Below, piece after piece: positions 7,912 through 17,368 of a stretch of DNA of 46,194 nt. How positions within the stretch are numbered: the stretch's first letter is position 1; every line of letters starts with the position of its first letter. The stretch lies in NCBI GenBank assembly GCA_947643595.1, contig CANRWP010000024.1:1-46194 (forward strand). Direction: 5' to 3'. The notes below the pieces were generated by a model. That model made no database searches and was not told the origin of the DNA. It was given only the letters and a program-made list of their open reading frames with translations. The translations under genes and the position numbers were made by a program. This stretch comes from an uncultured bacterium (lineage in GTDB: Bacteria > Bacillota > Clostridia > Lachnospirales > Lachnospiraceae).

Positions 7912-9513
7912 TCACATCCCGCCCTTCCTGTAGTCCCGGATAGATTTTCCGGTATACTTTTTAAAACAGTTGCTGAAATAATAGGCATCCGGAATGCCGA
8001 CCGCCTCTGCGATCTGGTAAGCTTTCAGGTCGGTTGTGCTGAGCAGTGCGATGGCCCGTTCCATCCGGAGTCTGTTCAGATATTTGGAAAAGCTGAAGCC
8101 CAGCTCTTTCGAGAAGGTGCGGCTTAAATAACTGTCGTTCATATGAAATGTTTCAGCTACGGAGCCGAGGGAGAGGGAGGGGGCGCTCAGGTTGGCCTGA
8201 ATATACTGCAAAATTTCCCACAGCGCGGATTTGCTTTTGTTTGTCCTGCATTCGGCGATTTCTGCGGCAAGCCTGGTCAGAAAGATACCCGTCTGGTTTT
8301 GGAGATTCCGGCTGGAGGGCTCCAACAGAATCTGTATAAAGGAATTGCCGGGGTCGGAGAGCAGATCGTCCAGCGGGATACCGATATCGTTTGCCACGTT
8401 GACGGCGGAGGACAGCAGAGTCATGGATAATATGCGTGCATGTTCCAGACTGAGCAGGTTTCCGTCCTCTGCCAGATAGAGGGAGGGCAGCAGTTTCTGC
8501 ACAGAGTCGGGCAGCCCTGCCTTGATATAAAATCTGATATCTTCCAGCTTGGCGGGAGATGGAGTAAAGCCGGTATTCTGTACATGGATGTCGTTCTGGT
8601 AGATGATGATAGGCTGATTGGGCATATACCGGCTGAATTTCAGAGATTCCAATGCCTCCTTGAAGGAGGTTTCCGCCTGATAGAAATTGTCGTAGCGATT
8701 TCCGATGCCGAATAAAATTTCGTTTCCGGAAGTCTGGTAAATACTGCGCTTTAACTGCTCACATAGAGTGACTACCCGTATTCCGGGGGAGTAGGTGAGC
8801 AGCACAAGGTGGTGGTTATTGTCTGTGAACACCTCCATATCTTCCGTCCCTTCCAGATACTTTTTGACAAATTCCAGGTTCTTCATATCCTGCAGAAGGC
8901 GCTCCTCCTCCGTCAGATTACCGGAATGGGAAGAGCAGGATTCCAGAAGTGTCACCTGAATGCAGGCAGGGATCCCATCGGGAAAATAGTAGGAGATCTG
9001 CTGTTCTGCGGAGGCGGAGCGGGTGCTGTTTTCACAGAATTCCAACAGAAACCGTTCCCGCAGAAAGGCATAATTCTTTTTTAAAATTTTTTTCAGATGA
9101 TCGAATTCAAACCACTGTCTTTTTTCGTTTTCGATTTGTTCCCGCAGTTTTAAAAGAGTGGAAACGAGATCGTTTTTGTTGATGGGCTTTAACAGAAAGT
9201 TGGAGACGCCCAGGCTGATGCACTGGTGGGCATAATCAAAATCCTTGAAAGCGGTGGTGATAACGATCCGGATATGGGGATATTTTCTGGTCACGATATT
9301 GCTGAGTTCCATCCCGTCCATGTAGGGCATTTTGATATCGGTAAACAGGATATCGGGGAGCTGTTCTTCCATGACTGCAAGGGCGTCCTGCCCGGAGACG
9401 GCCTCCGCGATGATCTCCATATGCAGGGCACGCCAGTCGGTGCCGGTGAGCAGCATCTTGCGGGCCAGTTCTTCATCGTCCACAATAAGGACTTTCAACA
9501 TTTCATGATTCAT
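7912..9513 (-). CDS. YesN-like response regulator, receiver domain plus AraC-type DNA-binding domain
   Basis: 533 residues. The receiver domain (about 6-125) has the acidic pocket D12/D13, the phosphoacceptor D59 in FTDIKMPY and the lysine K109 in LLKPINK. A long middle region of ~300 residues, as usual in YesN, leads to two helix-turn-helix motifs in the last ~100 residues (SLGSVAETFHMNDSYLSRTF and later QIAEAVGIPDAYYFSNCFKK). It should be phosphorylated by the YesM-like kinase whose gene ends 36 bp upstream on the same strand, and probably activates the ABC/GH43 operon that converges on it. This pairing of YesMN with carbohydrate uptake genes is typical in Clostridia; the actual target sites are not recognisable here. 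Confidence 0.92.
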   Translation of the reverse strand: MNHEMLKVLIVDDEELARKMLLTGTDWRALHMEIIAEAVSGQDALAVMEEQLPDILFTDIKMPYMDGMELSNIVTRKYPHIRIVITTAFKDFDYAHQCISLGVSNFLLKPINKNDLVSTLLKLREQIENEKRQWFEFDHLKKILKKNYAFLRERFLLEFCENSTRSASAEQQISYYFPDGIPACIQVTLLESCSSHSGNLTEEERLLQDMKNLEFVKKYLEGTEDMEVFTDNNHHLVLLTYSPGIRVVTLCEQLKRSIYQTSGNEILFGIGNRYDNFYQAETSFKEALESLKFSRYMPNQPIIIYQNDIHVQNTGFTPSPAKLEDIRFYIKAGLPDSVQKLLPSLYLAEDGNLLSLEHARILSMTLLSSAVNVANDIGIPLDDLLSDPGNSFIQILLEPSSRNLQNQTGIFLTRLAAEIAECRTNKSKSALWEILQYIQANLSAPSLSLGSVAETFHMNDSYLSRTFSKELGFSFSKYLNRLRMERAIALLSTTDLKAYQIAEAVGIPDAYYFSNCFKKYTGKSIRDYRKGGM

Positions 9514-9549
9514 CTTATTTCTCCGTTTTGTTCAGTACACAAATAAATA

Positions 9550-11334
9550 TCATGTGTTATTTGTCTCTGGAGCTCTGCTGCAGCGCTCCAGCGGTATGGT
9601 AAATGTGATTGTGGTGCCCTCGTCGGGGCGGCTGTCAATTTGGCAGATATCCCGGGTCTCATAGAAGATGCGCATACGTTCTATGGTTCCCTTTAAGCCG
9701 AAACTGCGGGTGGTGCTGTCCGGGCAGTCATTTTGTATCTGTTCCAGGACAGTCTGCGGCATGCCGACACCGTTGTCCGAGATGCGGAGAATGAGGAAAT
9801 TTCCGTCTGTGCAGGCGCAGATTTTAATGACGCCGTAGTCGCAGGTGGGGATAATGCCGTGGTACAGCGAGTTCTCCGCCAGGGGCTGCAGGATGAGCCG
9901 CGGGATCCGACAGGAGAGCACATCTTCCTGCAGCTCGTATTCGTCGGCAAAAATAGCGGGGAAACGAACTTTTTGCAGTTTCAGGTAATTTCTCACAATA
10001 TTGATCTCGGCGGACAGAGGAATGATCTTATCTCCCTTGCTCAGGCTCTCCCGGTAGTATTCGGACAGGGAAATGATCAGATCGTAGGCCTTCTCATTCT
10101 GTCCGGATGTCACGAGATAGGAGATCGCCCCGAGGCTGTTGTAGAGAAAATGGGGCTTGATCTGTTCCTGCAGCACATTTAACTCGGCTTTGCGAAGGCG
10201 CTTCTGTTCGGAGACTTTGGATTCCAGAAGTTGCTGTATCTTGTCCACCATATCATTGTAGGCATTTTGCAGCTGGCCGATCTCGTCCCGGTAAGGTGTT
10301 ACATTAGCGTGGTTAAAATCTCCTGTCTCCGTTTTTTTCATAGCGTTTCTGAGCCGGTAGAGCGGGGCGGTGACAAAACGGTTTGTGCTGAACGCGATCA
10401 GCAGGAAAAAGGCAAAACTGATGAGCAGAATGATGATGGAGATCAGGATAAACGTTCTGTGCTGGCCGGTGAACAGATGATAGTTGACGGCGGCTATGTA
10501 ATTCCAATCCATGCCAGAAGTCTGAAATTTTAACAGCAGATAGCGTGTGTGATTCAGACGCATGACTGTTTCTGCGGGAAGAGAGCCTGGGGAAGCGGTA
10601 TTCTGGAGCCATAGATTCAAATCCTCGTTCAAGAACGGAAGAATGATGTCATTCCCGGAGGAGACGCAGAAATCGGTATAATTGCTGCCGTCTTCGCCGG
10701 CGAAGGAGAGCAGAGAATCCACGGAGATATTGATAAACAGATAGCCTAGAGGTCTGGCATCCTCCGTGCTGTTGATCAGACGGATCAATGTGATATAATT
10801 TTTGCCGTCCTCAAAGGACAGATAGCCGTCCGCATTGATCTTTAACAGGGGGGCTCCCTTTCTGGCACAGAGCTCCTCATACCAGGGAGCATCTTCGGGG
10901 GAGTCCATTTCTATGGAGGGAAGAGTATAGCGCGCCGCTCCCTCGTATGCGCCGGAAGGGCGCATGACAAGAATCGAGGAGGCGAGGGGCATGGATTCCA
11001 TGGTCAGGTAGAGAGAATTGCGCAGCTGTCTGGAGAGGATGGCATGGTCGGATCGGCTTCCATCCTGGAGATAATTCTGAACTTCGGAGGTTCCAAGCAG
11101 ATAGGTGGATGTCTTGGAGATCACGGCTAGGGAACTGTCCACGTTCTGCGAGACGGTCTCCACCGTCTGGGAAGTGAGTGTGGAGACTGTTTTTGACATC
11201 TCCCCGGAAAAAAATCCGTAAAGGATCAGCAGATTGCAGGAAATGCACAAAAAGATCAGGGCTGTGTAGATATATTTCAGTTTTGAGGTTAAAGAAAGAT
11301 TTAAAAAGGCCTTTTTCATGCGTTGAAAGTACAT
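9550..11334 (-). CDS. YesM-like sensor histidine kinase
   Basis: 594 residues. Two membrane helices (about 20-42 and 295-316) enclose a ~250-residue extracellular sensor region. Then come a HAMP linker (about 317-370), the His_kinase domain with the phosphorylated H395 in EQIKPHFLYNSL, and an ATPase domain with an N-box (LQPLAENSLYHG) and a G-box (ISDNGVGMP). This is the LytS/YesM kinase family. A clear AGGAGG site stands before the ATG at 11334 and a well-formed promoter lies 50-80 bp upstream. Together with the regulator gene just downstream it forms a two-gene operon that likely senses oligosaccharides or a sugar-loaded binding protein outside the cell (inference). Confidence 0.92.
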   Translation of the reverse strand: MYFQRMKKAFLNLSLTSKLKYIYTALIFLCISCNLLILYGFFSGEMSKTVSTLTSQTVETVSQNVDSSLAVISKTSTYLLGTSEVQNYLQDGSRSDHAILSRQLRNSLYLTMESMPLASSILVMRPSGAYEGAARYTLPSIEMDSPEDAPWYEELCARKGAPLLKINADGYLSFEDGKNYITLIRLINSTEDARPLGYLFINISVDSLLSFAGEDGSNYTDFCVSSGNDIILPFLNEDLNLWLQNTASPGSLPAETVMRLNHTRYLLLKFQTSGMDWNYIAAVNYHLFTGQHRTFILISIIILLISFAFFLLIAFSTNRFVTAPLYRLRNAMKKTETGDFNHANVTPYRDEIGQLQNAYNDMVDKIQQLLESKVSEQKRLRKAELNVLQEQIKPHFLYNSLGAISYLVTSGQNEKAYDLIISLSEYYRESLSKGDKIIPLSAEINIVRNYLKLQKVRFPAIFADEYELQEDVLSCRIPRLILQPLAENSLYHGIIPTCDYGVIKICACTDGNFLILRISDNGVGMPQTVLEQIQNDCPDSTTRSFGLKGTIERMRIFYETRDICQIDSRPDEGTTITFTIPLERCSRAPETNNT

Positions 11335-11384
11335 ATTGCCGCCTCCTGTCTGTATCTGTTCTTTTCATATATATAGATAGTAAG

Positions 11385-11413
11385 ATTATAGCAAAATTGT
11401 AAGATCAGGGCAA
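11385..11413 (-). promoter_or_regulatory. Promoter of the sensor kinase-regulator operon
   Basis: On the minus strand TTGCCC (11413-11408), a 17-bp spacer and TATAAT (11390-11385), with TGC in front of the -10 (extended -10). It sits in the 94-bp gap after the transporter gene on the same strand. Confidence 0.75.
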
Positions 11414-11428
11414 GATGCGCTCCCCGCC

Positions 11429-12277
11429 TTAAAGAATCGGCTGAAGCGTCAGGTCCAGAAGGATGCCCGCTGTTACCGAGATAGTGTAGAGCAGCGACAG
11501 GATTTTCAGATTTTCCCGCAGCGAGTGGTTCGAGCGGAATAATACGGCCAGCCCCACGCCGGCTCCGGCGCACAGCCCTGCAATAGTGGATCCGAAACTC
11601 AGTCCGCCGGCCAGATAGAGTTCCGTGATCAAAACAGAGGCGGCGCAGTTGGGGATCATTCCCAGAAGGGCGGCGAGAAAAGGCTGAAATACAGTGTCTT
11701 TTCCGAGAAACATGGCCAGCTTTTCGATGCCTGCAAACTCCAGCGCGAGATCAAGACAGAAAGTGAACAGAAAAAGATAGACGGTCAGCTGAATCGTATG
11801 GAAAAGGGCGGGACGTAAAATTCCGTGGGAATCGCTGCAGCCGCAGTTTTTGCAGAACTCTTTCATCTGTGCGGTCTGCTTTCTTTTTGCAGACAGTATA
11901 TCGGTCAGAAAACCGGCGCCGATGCCAATGATGATCTTCCATGCCAACAGAGAGAGGATCGCTTTTCCGCTTCCCGGATGAGCCATTAAAATGAGAACGG
12001 CCTCGTCCGAGGTGGAGAGAAAGACGGCGAGCAGTGTGCCGAGGGTGATAAATCCTCCGGAGTAGAGATTGGCCGCCGCAGCAGAAAAACCGCACTGAGG
12101 AATACAGCCGAGAAGCGCGCCGGCGAGAGGCGCCGTCTTTCCGACTTTTGCGAGGATCCGGTTGCTGTATCGGTTGGAATAGTGTTCTATGGCTTCCATG
12201 ATCAGGAAAGCCGTAAATAAAAAGGGAAGAACCTTGAGCGTATCGAGGACCGCGTCCAATAAAGCTTCAAAAAACAT
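11429..12277 (-). CDS. ArsP_2-type membrane transporter (putative manganese or arsenic exporter)
   Basis: 282 residues, mostly hydrophobic, with about eight membrane segments. Two repeated signature loops, LLGCIPQCGFSAA (about 56-68) and LLGMIPNCAASV in the second half, mark the internal duplication of the ArsP_2 family, annotated in databases as arsenic efflux protein or putative manganese transporter. The cytoplasmic loop between the halves holds a compact Cys cluster, CKNCGC, which could bind a soft metal. The substrate is not settled for the family. It has its own promoter 34-62 bp upstream and a GAGG ribosome site. It sits divergently from a glycosyltransferase gene and shows no functional link to either neighbour. 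Confidence 0.8.
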   Translation of the reverse strand: MFFEALLDAVLDTLKVLPFLFTAFLIMEAIEHYSNRYSNRILAKVGKTAPLAGALLGCIPQCGFSAAAANLYSGGFITLGTLLAVFLSTSDEAVLILMAHPGSGKAILSLLAWKIIIGIGAGFLTDILSAKRKQTAQMKEFCKNCGCSDSHGILRPALFHTIQLTVYLFLFTFCLDLALEFAGIEKLAMFLGKDTVFQPFLAALLGMIPNCAASVLITELYLAGGLSFGSTIAGLCAGAGVGLAVLFRSNHSLRENLKILSLLYTISVTAGILLDLTLQPIL

Positions 12278-12310
12278 TATTTTACCTCAATCAAAGAATA
12301 TCATTATTAA

Positions 12311-12339
12311 GGTATACCATTTTTCCGGGAAATCGGCAA
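12311..12339 (-). promoter_or_regulatory. Promoter of the ArsP_2-type transporter gene
   Basis: Minus strand TTGCCG (12339-12334), 17-bp spacer, TATACC (12316-12311). The leader to the ATG is only about 27 nt, too short for a metal riboswitch. Confidence 0.55.
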
Positions 12340-12400
12340 GCCATAATCTTTATGAAGGAAGATATAATGTTTTCCGGTATATATGGAGCCTTGGCGGTAA

Positions 12401-12429
12401 TTGACCGCGTGCCGCAAAATGGGTATAAT
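12401..12429 (+). promoter_or_regulatory. Promoter of the glycosyltransferase gene
   Basis: TTGACC at 12401, exactly 17 bp, then TATAAT at 12424. Transcription would start near 12436, which rules out the GTG at 12441 as start codon and favours the one at 12459. Confidence 0.85.
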
Positions 12430-12458
12430 AGGGAAAAGCGGTGCGGGAGGCGGAGGCA

Positions 12459-13310
12459 GTGGAAAGAGCGGTGGACAACGGCGCAATATTTTCGGTTGTT
12501 ACGGTGTGTTTAAATCCGGGAGAGAAACTGAATATTACACTGGACAGTATTTTAAAGCAGAGCTTTGAGGGGCTGGAAGTGATATTGAAGGACGGAGGCA
12601 GCGAGGACGGCGCCGCAGAGAGGTGGAGACGGGAGAATGCTTCCCGTCCGGGGGCCGAAAAGGTCAAAATTTTTGTGGAGAAAGACGCGGGTATCTATGA
12701 CGCGATGAATCAGGCGGCGGCTCGCGCCTCGGGAAAATTTCTCCTGTTTTTAAACTGCGGGGACACTTTTGCGGATGAAAGTGTTCTGGAACGGGCTTAT
12801 TGTGCGATAAAACAGGAGGAAGATGCCGGCGCGGACATGGACAGGCTGGTGATGTACGGGGATACCTGTGGAGAAAAAAACGGCGTAGTCATTGCGTCCG
12901 CCCCGGAAATCACCGGTTTTACCTGCTATCGCAACATTCCGTGTCATCAGTCCTGCTTTTACAGTGCGGCGCTGTGCAGGGAGAAACCCTACGATCTGCG
13001 CTACAGAATCCGCGCGGACTACGACCATTTTCTCTGGTGTTACTACAAGGCGGGCGCGATGATGCGTCATATGGGTTTTGCGGTTGCCGCCTATGAGGGC
13101 GGCGGGGTCTCGGAGGAGCGCGCAAACAGAGCGATGGATAAGCGGGAGCACGGACAGATCGTGAGAACTTATATGAGCGGCGGGGAATTGTTCCGCTATC
13201 GCCTTATCATGGTGTGTACGCTTGCTCCGCTGCGCACTGCCATGGCGGAGAGCAGAGCGTTCTCCGGGGTATATCACTGGTTAAAAGAAAAAATTTATGC
13301 TAAAAAGTGA
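12459..13310 (+). CDS. Glycosyltransferase family 2 protein
   Basis: 283 residues from a GTG at 12459 preceded by GGGAGGCGG. The GT-A fold is shown by the opening strand FSVVTVCLNPGEKLNITLDS, the EVILKDGGSEDG segment (the family's nucleotide-binding DGxSxDG region) and the NCGDTF segment at about 99-104 in place of the usual DxD. EKDAGIYDAMNQA at about 74-86 is a hallmark of the WcaA/GT2 group that makes surface polysaccharides. It has no membrane helix and should act at the inner membrane face. It stands alone behind its own strong promoter, 79 bp before the nucleoside operon. The sugar and acceptor are unknown. Confidence 0.87.
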   Translation: MERAVDNGAIFSVVTVCLNPGEKLNITLDSILKQSFEGLEVILKDGGSEDGAAERWRRENASRPGAEKVKIFVEKDAGIYDAMNQAAARASGKFLLFLNCGDTFADESVLERAYCAIKQEEDAGADMDRLVMYGDTCGEKNGVVIASAPEITGFTCYRNIPCHQSCFYSAALCREKPYDLRYRIRADYDHFLWCYYKAGAMMRHMGFAVAAYEGGGVSEERANRAMDKREHGQIVRTYMSGGELFRYRLIMVCTLAPLRTAMAESRAFSGVYHWLKEKIYAKK

Positions 13311-13389
13311 CATATGTCCTTTTTTCATGATAGAATAATTCTGTAAGATAAAATGACAGGTGTACTTGAGACGGGAAAGGAGGAGCGTT

Positions 13390-14172
13390 ATGAATTATTC
13401 AGAAAATGCGGGGAAACAGTACCATATTCAGGTGGGCAAAGGCGATGTGGGAAGATATGTGATCCTGCCCGGGGATCCGAAACGCTGTGCGAAGATTGCG
13501 CAGTATTTTGACCGGCCCGAATTGATGGCGGACAGCAGGGAATATATTACCTATACGGGCTATCTCGACGGGGAGAGGGTGAGTGTGACTTCCACCGGGA
13601 TCGGCGGCGCCTCCACTTCCATTGCGGTGGAGGAACTTGTGATGGCCGGGGCGGACACTTTCGTCAGGATCGGAACCTGCGGCGGAATGCAGAAGGAAGT
13701 GATGAGCGGCGATATTGTCATTGCGAACGGTGCGATCCGCATGGAGGGCACGAGCAAAGAGTACGCGCCGATCGAATTTCCGGCGGTGCCGGATATTCAG
13801 ACGGTCAACGCCCTGATTGGGGCGGCGAAGGAGTTGGAACAGAAGTATCATGTGGGTGTTGTACAGTGTAAAGACGCCTTTTACGGGCAGCATTCCCCGG
13901 AGACAAAGCCGGTCAGCTATGAGCTTCTCAACAAATGGGAAGCCTGGAAGAGACTGGGGTGCCTTGCCTCGGAGATGGAGTCGGCGGCGCTCTTTGTGGT
14001 GGCGAGCAGTCTGCATGTGAGGGCGGGTTCCTGCTTCCTTGTCATGGCAAATCAGGAGCGGGAAAAACTCGGGTTGAACAATCCTGTAGTTCACGATACC
14101 GATATGGCGATCCGTGTCGCGGTCGGTGCGCTCAGGAATCTGATCAGAGAGGACAGGAAGGAGAAAAAATGA
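13390..14172 (+). CDS. udp: Uridine phosphorylase
   Basis: 260 residues from the ATG at 13390, which has a perfect AAAGGAGGAG site; the frame extends 30 bp upstream without a better start. The phosphate-binding GDPKR is at 28-32, the RIGTCGG segment at 93-99 and the base/ribose-binding SEMESAAL late in the protein; these define the nucleoside phosphorylase I fold of the Udp branch. It converts uridine and phosphate to uracil and ribose-1-phosphate in the cytoplasm. Its stop codon overlaps the start of the phosphopentomutase gene by 4 bp (ATGA), so the two are translationally coupled, and the ribose-1-phosphate made here is the substrate of that enzyme. Confidence 0.93.
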   Translation: MNYSENAGKQYHIQVGKGDVGRYVILPGDPKRCAKIAQYFDRPELMADSREYITYTGYLDGERVSVTSTGIGGASTSIAVEELVMAGADTFVRIGTCGGMQKEVMSGDIVIANGAIRMEGTSKEYAPIEFPAVPDIQTVNALIGAAKELEQKYHVGVVQCKDAFYGQHSPETKPVSYELLNKWEAWKRLGCLASEMESAALFVVASSLHVRAGSCFLVMANQEREKLGLNNPVVHDTDMAIRVAVGALRNLIREDRKEKK

Positions 14173-15356
14173 GTTATAAACGTATTTTTGTGATTGTGAT
14201 CGATTCTCTTGGAGTGGGACAAATGCCGGACGGACCGAAGTTCGGCGATATCGGCGTCAACACGCTGGGACATATCTCGGAGGCGGTCGAAACGTTCCGC
14301 ATTCCGAATCTGCAGAAGATGGGGCTGGCGAATCTGACCCCCTTAAAACAGGTGGCCGCGGTGGAGAAACCGCTGGGCTATCAGGCGATTCTGCGGGAGG
14401 CGAGCAACGGAAAGGACACGATGACCGGCCACTGGGAGATGATGGGCGTGGAGACGAAGACGCCGTTCCAGACCTTTACGGAGCACGGTTTTCCGCAGGA
14501 TCTGATCGATGAGCTGGAGAAGCGCACCGGGCACAAGGTAATCGGCAACAGGAGCGCCAGCGGCACGGAAATTATCGAGGAGCTGGGGGAGGAGGAGATC
14601 GCCACCGGACATATGATCGTCTACACGTCGGCGGATTCCGTTCTCCAGATCTGCGGTCAGGAGGAGACATTCGACCTGAAGGAACTGTATCGTTGCTGTG
14701 AGATAGCGAGAGAGCTGACGCTGGAGGAGAAATGGAAAGTCGGACGCGTCATCGCCAGACCCTATGTGGGGAAGAAGAAAGGGGAGTTTGAGCGCACAAG
14801 CAACCGGCATGATTATGCGTTAAAACCGCCCTGTAAAACGGCCCTGAACGCATTGAAAGACGGCGGCTTCGATGTGATATCCGTGGGCAAGATCGTGGAC
14901 ATTTTCGACGGAGAAGGAATTACGGAGGCGCATAAGTCCAAATCTTCCGTTCACGGTATGGAGCAGACCATAGAGCTGGCGGACAAGGAGTTTGAGGGGC
15001 TCTGCTTTGTCAATCTGGTGGATTTTGACGCGAAGTGGGGACACCGGAGAAACCCGCAGGGGTATCGGGACGAGCTGGAGAAGTTCGACGAGAAGCTGGG
15101 GATACTTCTTGGAAAACTGAGAAAAGACGATCTTGTGATAATCTCTGCGGATCATGGCACGGATCCGACCTACACAGGATCGGATCACACGAGAGAGAAA
15201 GTGCCGTTTCTCGCTTACTCCGAATCCATGGAGGGAAACGGGAGGCTGCCGGAGCAGGGTACGTTTGCAGTGATCGGTGCGACCGTCGCGGATAATTTCG
15301 GCGTGAAGATGCCGGAGGAGACGATCGGGGAATCGCTTCTCGAGTATTTAAAATAA
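14169..15356 (+). CDS. deoB: Phosphopentomutase
   Basis: 395 residues starting [20 protein letters not shown] at the ATG that overlaps the udp stop. It belongs to the alkaline-phosphatase-like metalloenzymes with two Mn2+ ions: D12 is a first metal ligand, the [10 protein letters not shown] segment carries the phosphorylated Thr, and the [15 protein letters not shown] segment near residue 325 holds further ligands. It interconverts ribose-1-phosphate (or the deoxy form) and the 5-phosphate, linking the two flanking phosphorylases to the pentose phosphate route. The purine nucleoside phosphorylase gene follows after 18 bp. No deoC lies nearby, so ribonucleosides are the more obvious fuel here (inference). 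Confidence 0.96.
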   Translation: MSYKRIFVIVIDSLGVGQMPDGPKFGDIGVNTLGHISEAVETFRIPNLQKMGLANLTPLKQVAAVEKPLGYQAILREASNGKDTMTGHWEMMGVETKTPFQTFTEHGFPQDLIDELEKRTGHKVIGNRSASGTEIIEELGEEEIATGHMIVYTSADSVLQICGQEETFDLKELYRCCEIARELTLEEKWKVGRVIARPYVGKKKGEFERTSNRHDYALKPPCKTALNALKDGGFDVISVGKIVDIFDGEGITEAHKSKSSVHGMEQTIELADKEFEGLCFVNLVDFDAKWGHRRNPQGYRDELEKFDEKLGILLGKLRKDDLVIISADHGTDPTYTGSDHTREKVPFLAYSESMEGNGRLPEQGTFAVIGATVADNFGVKMPEETIGESLLEYLK

Positions 15357-15374
15357 AGAAAAGGAGACAAAGGT

Positions 15375-16187
15375 ATGTACAAAAAACTGATGGCGTGTGT
15401 GGCGAGCATAAGGGAGAAAACGGATTTTAAGCCGGAGGTGGCTTTGATCCTGGGCTCCGGGCTGGGGGATTATGCCGATGGCATCAAAGTGGAGGCCACG
15501 GTAAACTATTCCGATATCGAGGGATTTCCGATATCGACGGTGGCAGGACACAAGGGACGTTTCGTGTTCGGCTATGTGGGAGAAGTGCCGGTGGTGATCA
15601 TGCAGGGGAGAGTGCATTATTACGAGGGCTATGCGATGTCCGACGTGGTGCTTCCGACCCGTTTGATGGGCATGCTGGGAGCAAAGAAGCTTTTTCTCAC
15701 CAATGCGGCCGGCGGTATCAATACATCCTATAACCCGGGCTGCTTCATGATGATAACGGATCATATTACGACAGCAGTGCCCAACCCTCTGATCGGATCA
15801 AATATCGAGGAACTTGGCAGCCGTTTCCCGGATATGAGCGAAGTGTACAGTAAGCGCCTGCGGGATGTGATCCGCAAGTCAGCTGAGCAGTGTGGCATAG
15901 AGATAGAGGAGGGCGTATATGTGCAGCTGACAGGGCCGAGCTATGAGACGCCTGCGGAGATCCGTATGTGCAGAGGCTGGGGCGGTGACGCGGTGGGTAT
16001 GAGTACCGCCTGCGAGGCGATAGCGGCACGGCATATGGGGATGGAAGTCTGCGGAATATCCTGTATCACCAATCTGGCAGCAGGTGTGTCTGACAGGAAA
16101 CTGGATCACAAGGAAGTGCAGGAGACCGCGGATCGGGTATCTATGGAATTTAAGAGGCTGGTGACACAGATCATTGAGAATATGTGA
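15375..16187 (+). CDS. punA: Purine nucleoside phosphorylase, trimeric type
   Basis: 270 residues. The motifs of the trimeric (family 2) purine nucleoside phosphorylases are all visible: LILGSGLG (phosphate loop, ~25-32), AGHKGRFVFG, MQGRVHYYEGY, NAAGGIN (~112-118), the purine-site segment GPSYETPAEIRM and GMSTACE. It splits inosine and guanosine to the base and ribose-1-phosphate. A GGAGACAAAGG ribosome site precedes it. It is the third gene of the udp-deoB-punA operon, and its end lies close before the acyltransferase gene on the same strand. Confidence 0.94.
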   Translation: MYKKLMACVASIREKTDFKPEVALILGSGLGDYADGIKVEATVNYSDIEGFPISTVAGHKGRFVFGYVGEVPVVIMQGRVHYYEGYAMSDVVLPTRLMGMLGAKKLFLTNAAGGINTSYNPGCFMMITDHITTAVPNPLIGSNIEELGSRFPDMSEVYSKRLRDVIRKSAEQCGIEIEEGVYVQLTGPSYETPAEIRMCRGWGGDAVGMSTACEAIAARHMGMEVCGISCITNLAAGVSDRKLDHKEVQETADRVSMEFKRLVTQIIENM

Positions 16188-16242
16188 GGCCGCGGTTTTC
16201 CTTTGTGCGAAAAGGGATCCGGGGCTTGTGAGTGAGTCGGTG

Positions 16243-17328
16243 ATGAGAGAAGAGAGAAACGATTTTCTTTTGATCAATAAATACAGAACGGCACTGATGG
16301 GATTTGCGGCGCTCTGGATCCTGATATTTCATGAGTGGGTGCCGGTTTTTGAGGGCGGCGGAAAACTTCAGGCGGCGGAGGAGTTTGTGAAGCGGATTGG
16401 CTTCTGCGGCGTGGATATCTTTCTGTTCCTGTCCGGAATCGGAATGACCTATGCCATAAAAAAGACGAGAAGTCTGTCTGCTTTTTACTATAAAAGGCTA
16501 AAGCGCATTCTTTTTCCGTTTATCGCCGTGGCGATCGTGAGCGCTGTCCTTGAGGGATGGCCGATGGTAAAATTATTAAAATATGTATCGGGCGCGGCTT
16601 TTTATCTGGAAGATATATACCTGTTTTTATGGTTTGTGCCGGCTGTTTTGACACTCTATCTGCTGTTTCCGCTCTACTATCATTTTTTCGAGAGAGCGTC
16701 CAATAAAATAATATTTTCCGGCTGTATACTGCTCGTGTGGCTGTTGCTCTCCAATATGGCGAGGGGGACCACGAGGGCGGACCTGTATGGATTTACGAAC
16801 CGGATCCCGATCTTTCTGATAGGGATTCTTATGGGGTATTTTTTCCAGAACAGGACTGTGATTTTTGACAGGTCGACATGGATATTTCTGGGATTAATGC
16901 TCGTTCTGGGACTCTACCTGGAATATTTGGCAAGCTACACGGGGATGTACATACTTGTTCCGGTTTCTGATTGCTGTGTTCCGAATATTCTGATAGCCGT
17001 TTCGCTTTCCTTTTTGCTGTGCAGATTTTTGGATCTGCTGCAGGAGAGCCGCCATATGTGGGGGTTAGGTGACTGGCTGATAAAGATATTCGGGTTTTAC
17101 GGAAAATTTACACTGGAACTTTACTGTATTCAGGAACTGGCAGGGGAACGGATCCTGCCGGAGATTGCTGCCGGACACGGAAAGATTGTCACAAACCTGA
17201 TCTTCTTTGCGATCGTCACAGTGATGGCATTCCTGATGAGAGCAGCCGGAAAATATTTCTGGAGGCTTATCGACGGGGGAGTGGGATATCTTCGCAGAGA
17301 GAAGCAGGACAATGTGGAGACGGTATAG
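16243..17328 (+). CDS. Acyltransferase 3 family membrane protein
   Basis: About 361 residues with roughly ten hydrophobic helices. The N-terminal NKYRTALMGFAALWILIFHE is the Acyl_transf_3 signature with a conserved His in the first helix, and FCGVDIFLFLSGIGM is the matching second motif (GVxxFFxLSG). Members move acyl groups (often acetyl) across the membrane onto surface sugars. The start is uncertain: ATG 16243 has only a weak site, GTG 16228 five codons earlier follows GGGG, and TTG 16174 overlaps punA. No functional link to nucleoside salvage is evident; it is simply the last gene before a strong terminator. Confidence 0.85.
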   Translation: MREERNDFLLINKYRTALMGFAALWILIFHEWVPVFEGGGKLQAAEEFVKRIGFCGVDIFLFLSGIGMTYAIKKTRSLSAFYYKRLKRILFPFIAVAIVSAVLEGWPMVKLLKYVSGAAFYLEDIYLFLWFVPAVLTLYLLFPLYYHFFERASNKIIFSGCILLVWLLLSNMARGTTRADLYGFTNRIPIFLIGILMGYFFQNRTVIFDRSTWIFLGLMLVLGLYLEYLASYTGMYILVPVSDCCVPNILIAVSLSFLLCRFLDLLQESRHMWGLGDWLIKIFGFYGKFTLELYCIQELAGERILPEIAAGHGKIVTNLIFFAIVTVMAFLMRAAGKYFWRLIDGGVGYLRREKQDNVETV

Positions 17329-17332
17329 AAAA

Positions 17333-17368
17333 GGCGGGGACAAAATTTTTGTCTCCGCCGTCTTTTTT
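17333..17368. terminator. Strong bidirectional terminator between acyltransferase gene and asnA
   Basis: GGCGGGGACAAA and TTTGTCTCCGCC form a long stem with an A/T loop, followed by TC and T6; on the other strand A-rich sequence gives a U tract too. Both converging genes end at it, and it overlaps the asnA stop codon. Confidence 0.9.

Noticed and set aside
12278-12340. Manganese (yybP-ykoY) riboswitch before the ArsP_2-type transporter
   Set aside because: The leader is only about 27 nt from the predicted transcription start, far too short.
13935-14168. N-terminal extension of phosphopentomutase
   Set aside because: It lies inside the udp coding region in another frame; the ATG at 14169 gives the family start.
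16174-16242. Longer acyltransferase start at TTG 16174
   Set aside because: It would overlap punA, and the added residues (MRICEAAVFLCAK...) do not fit the family N-terminus.
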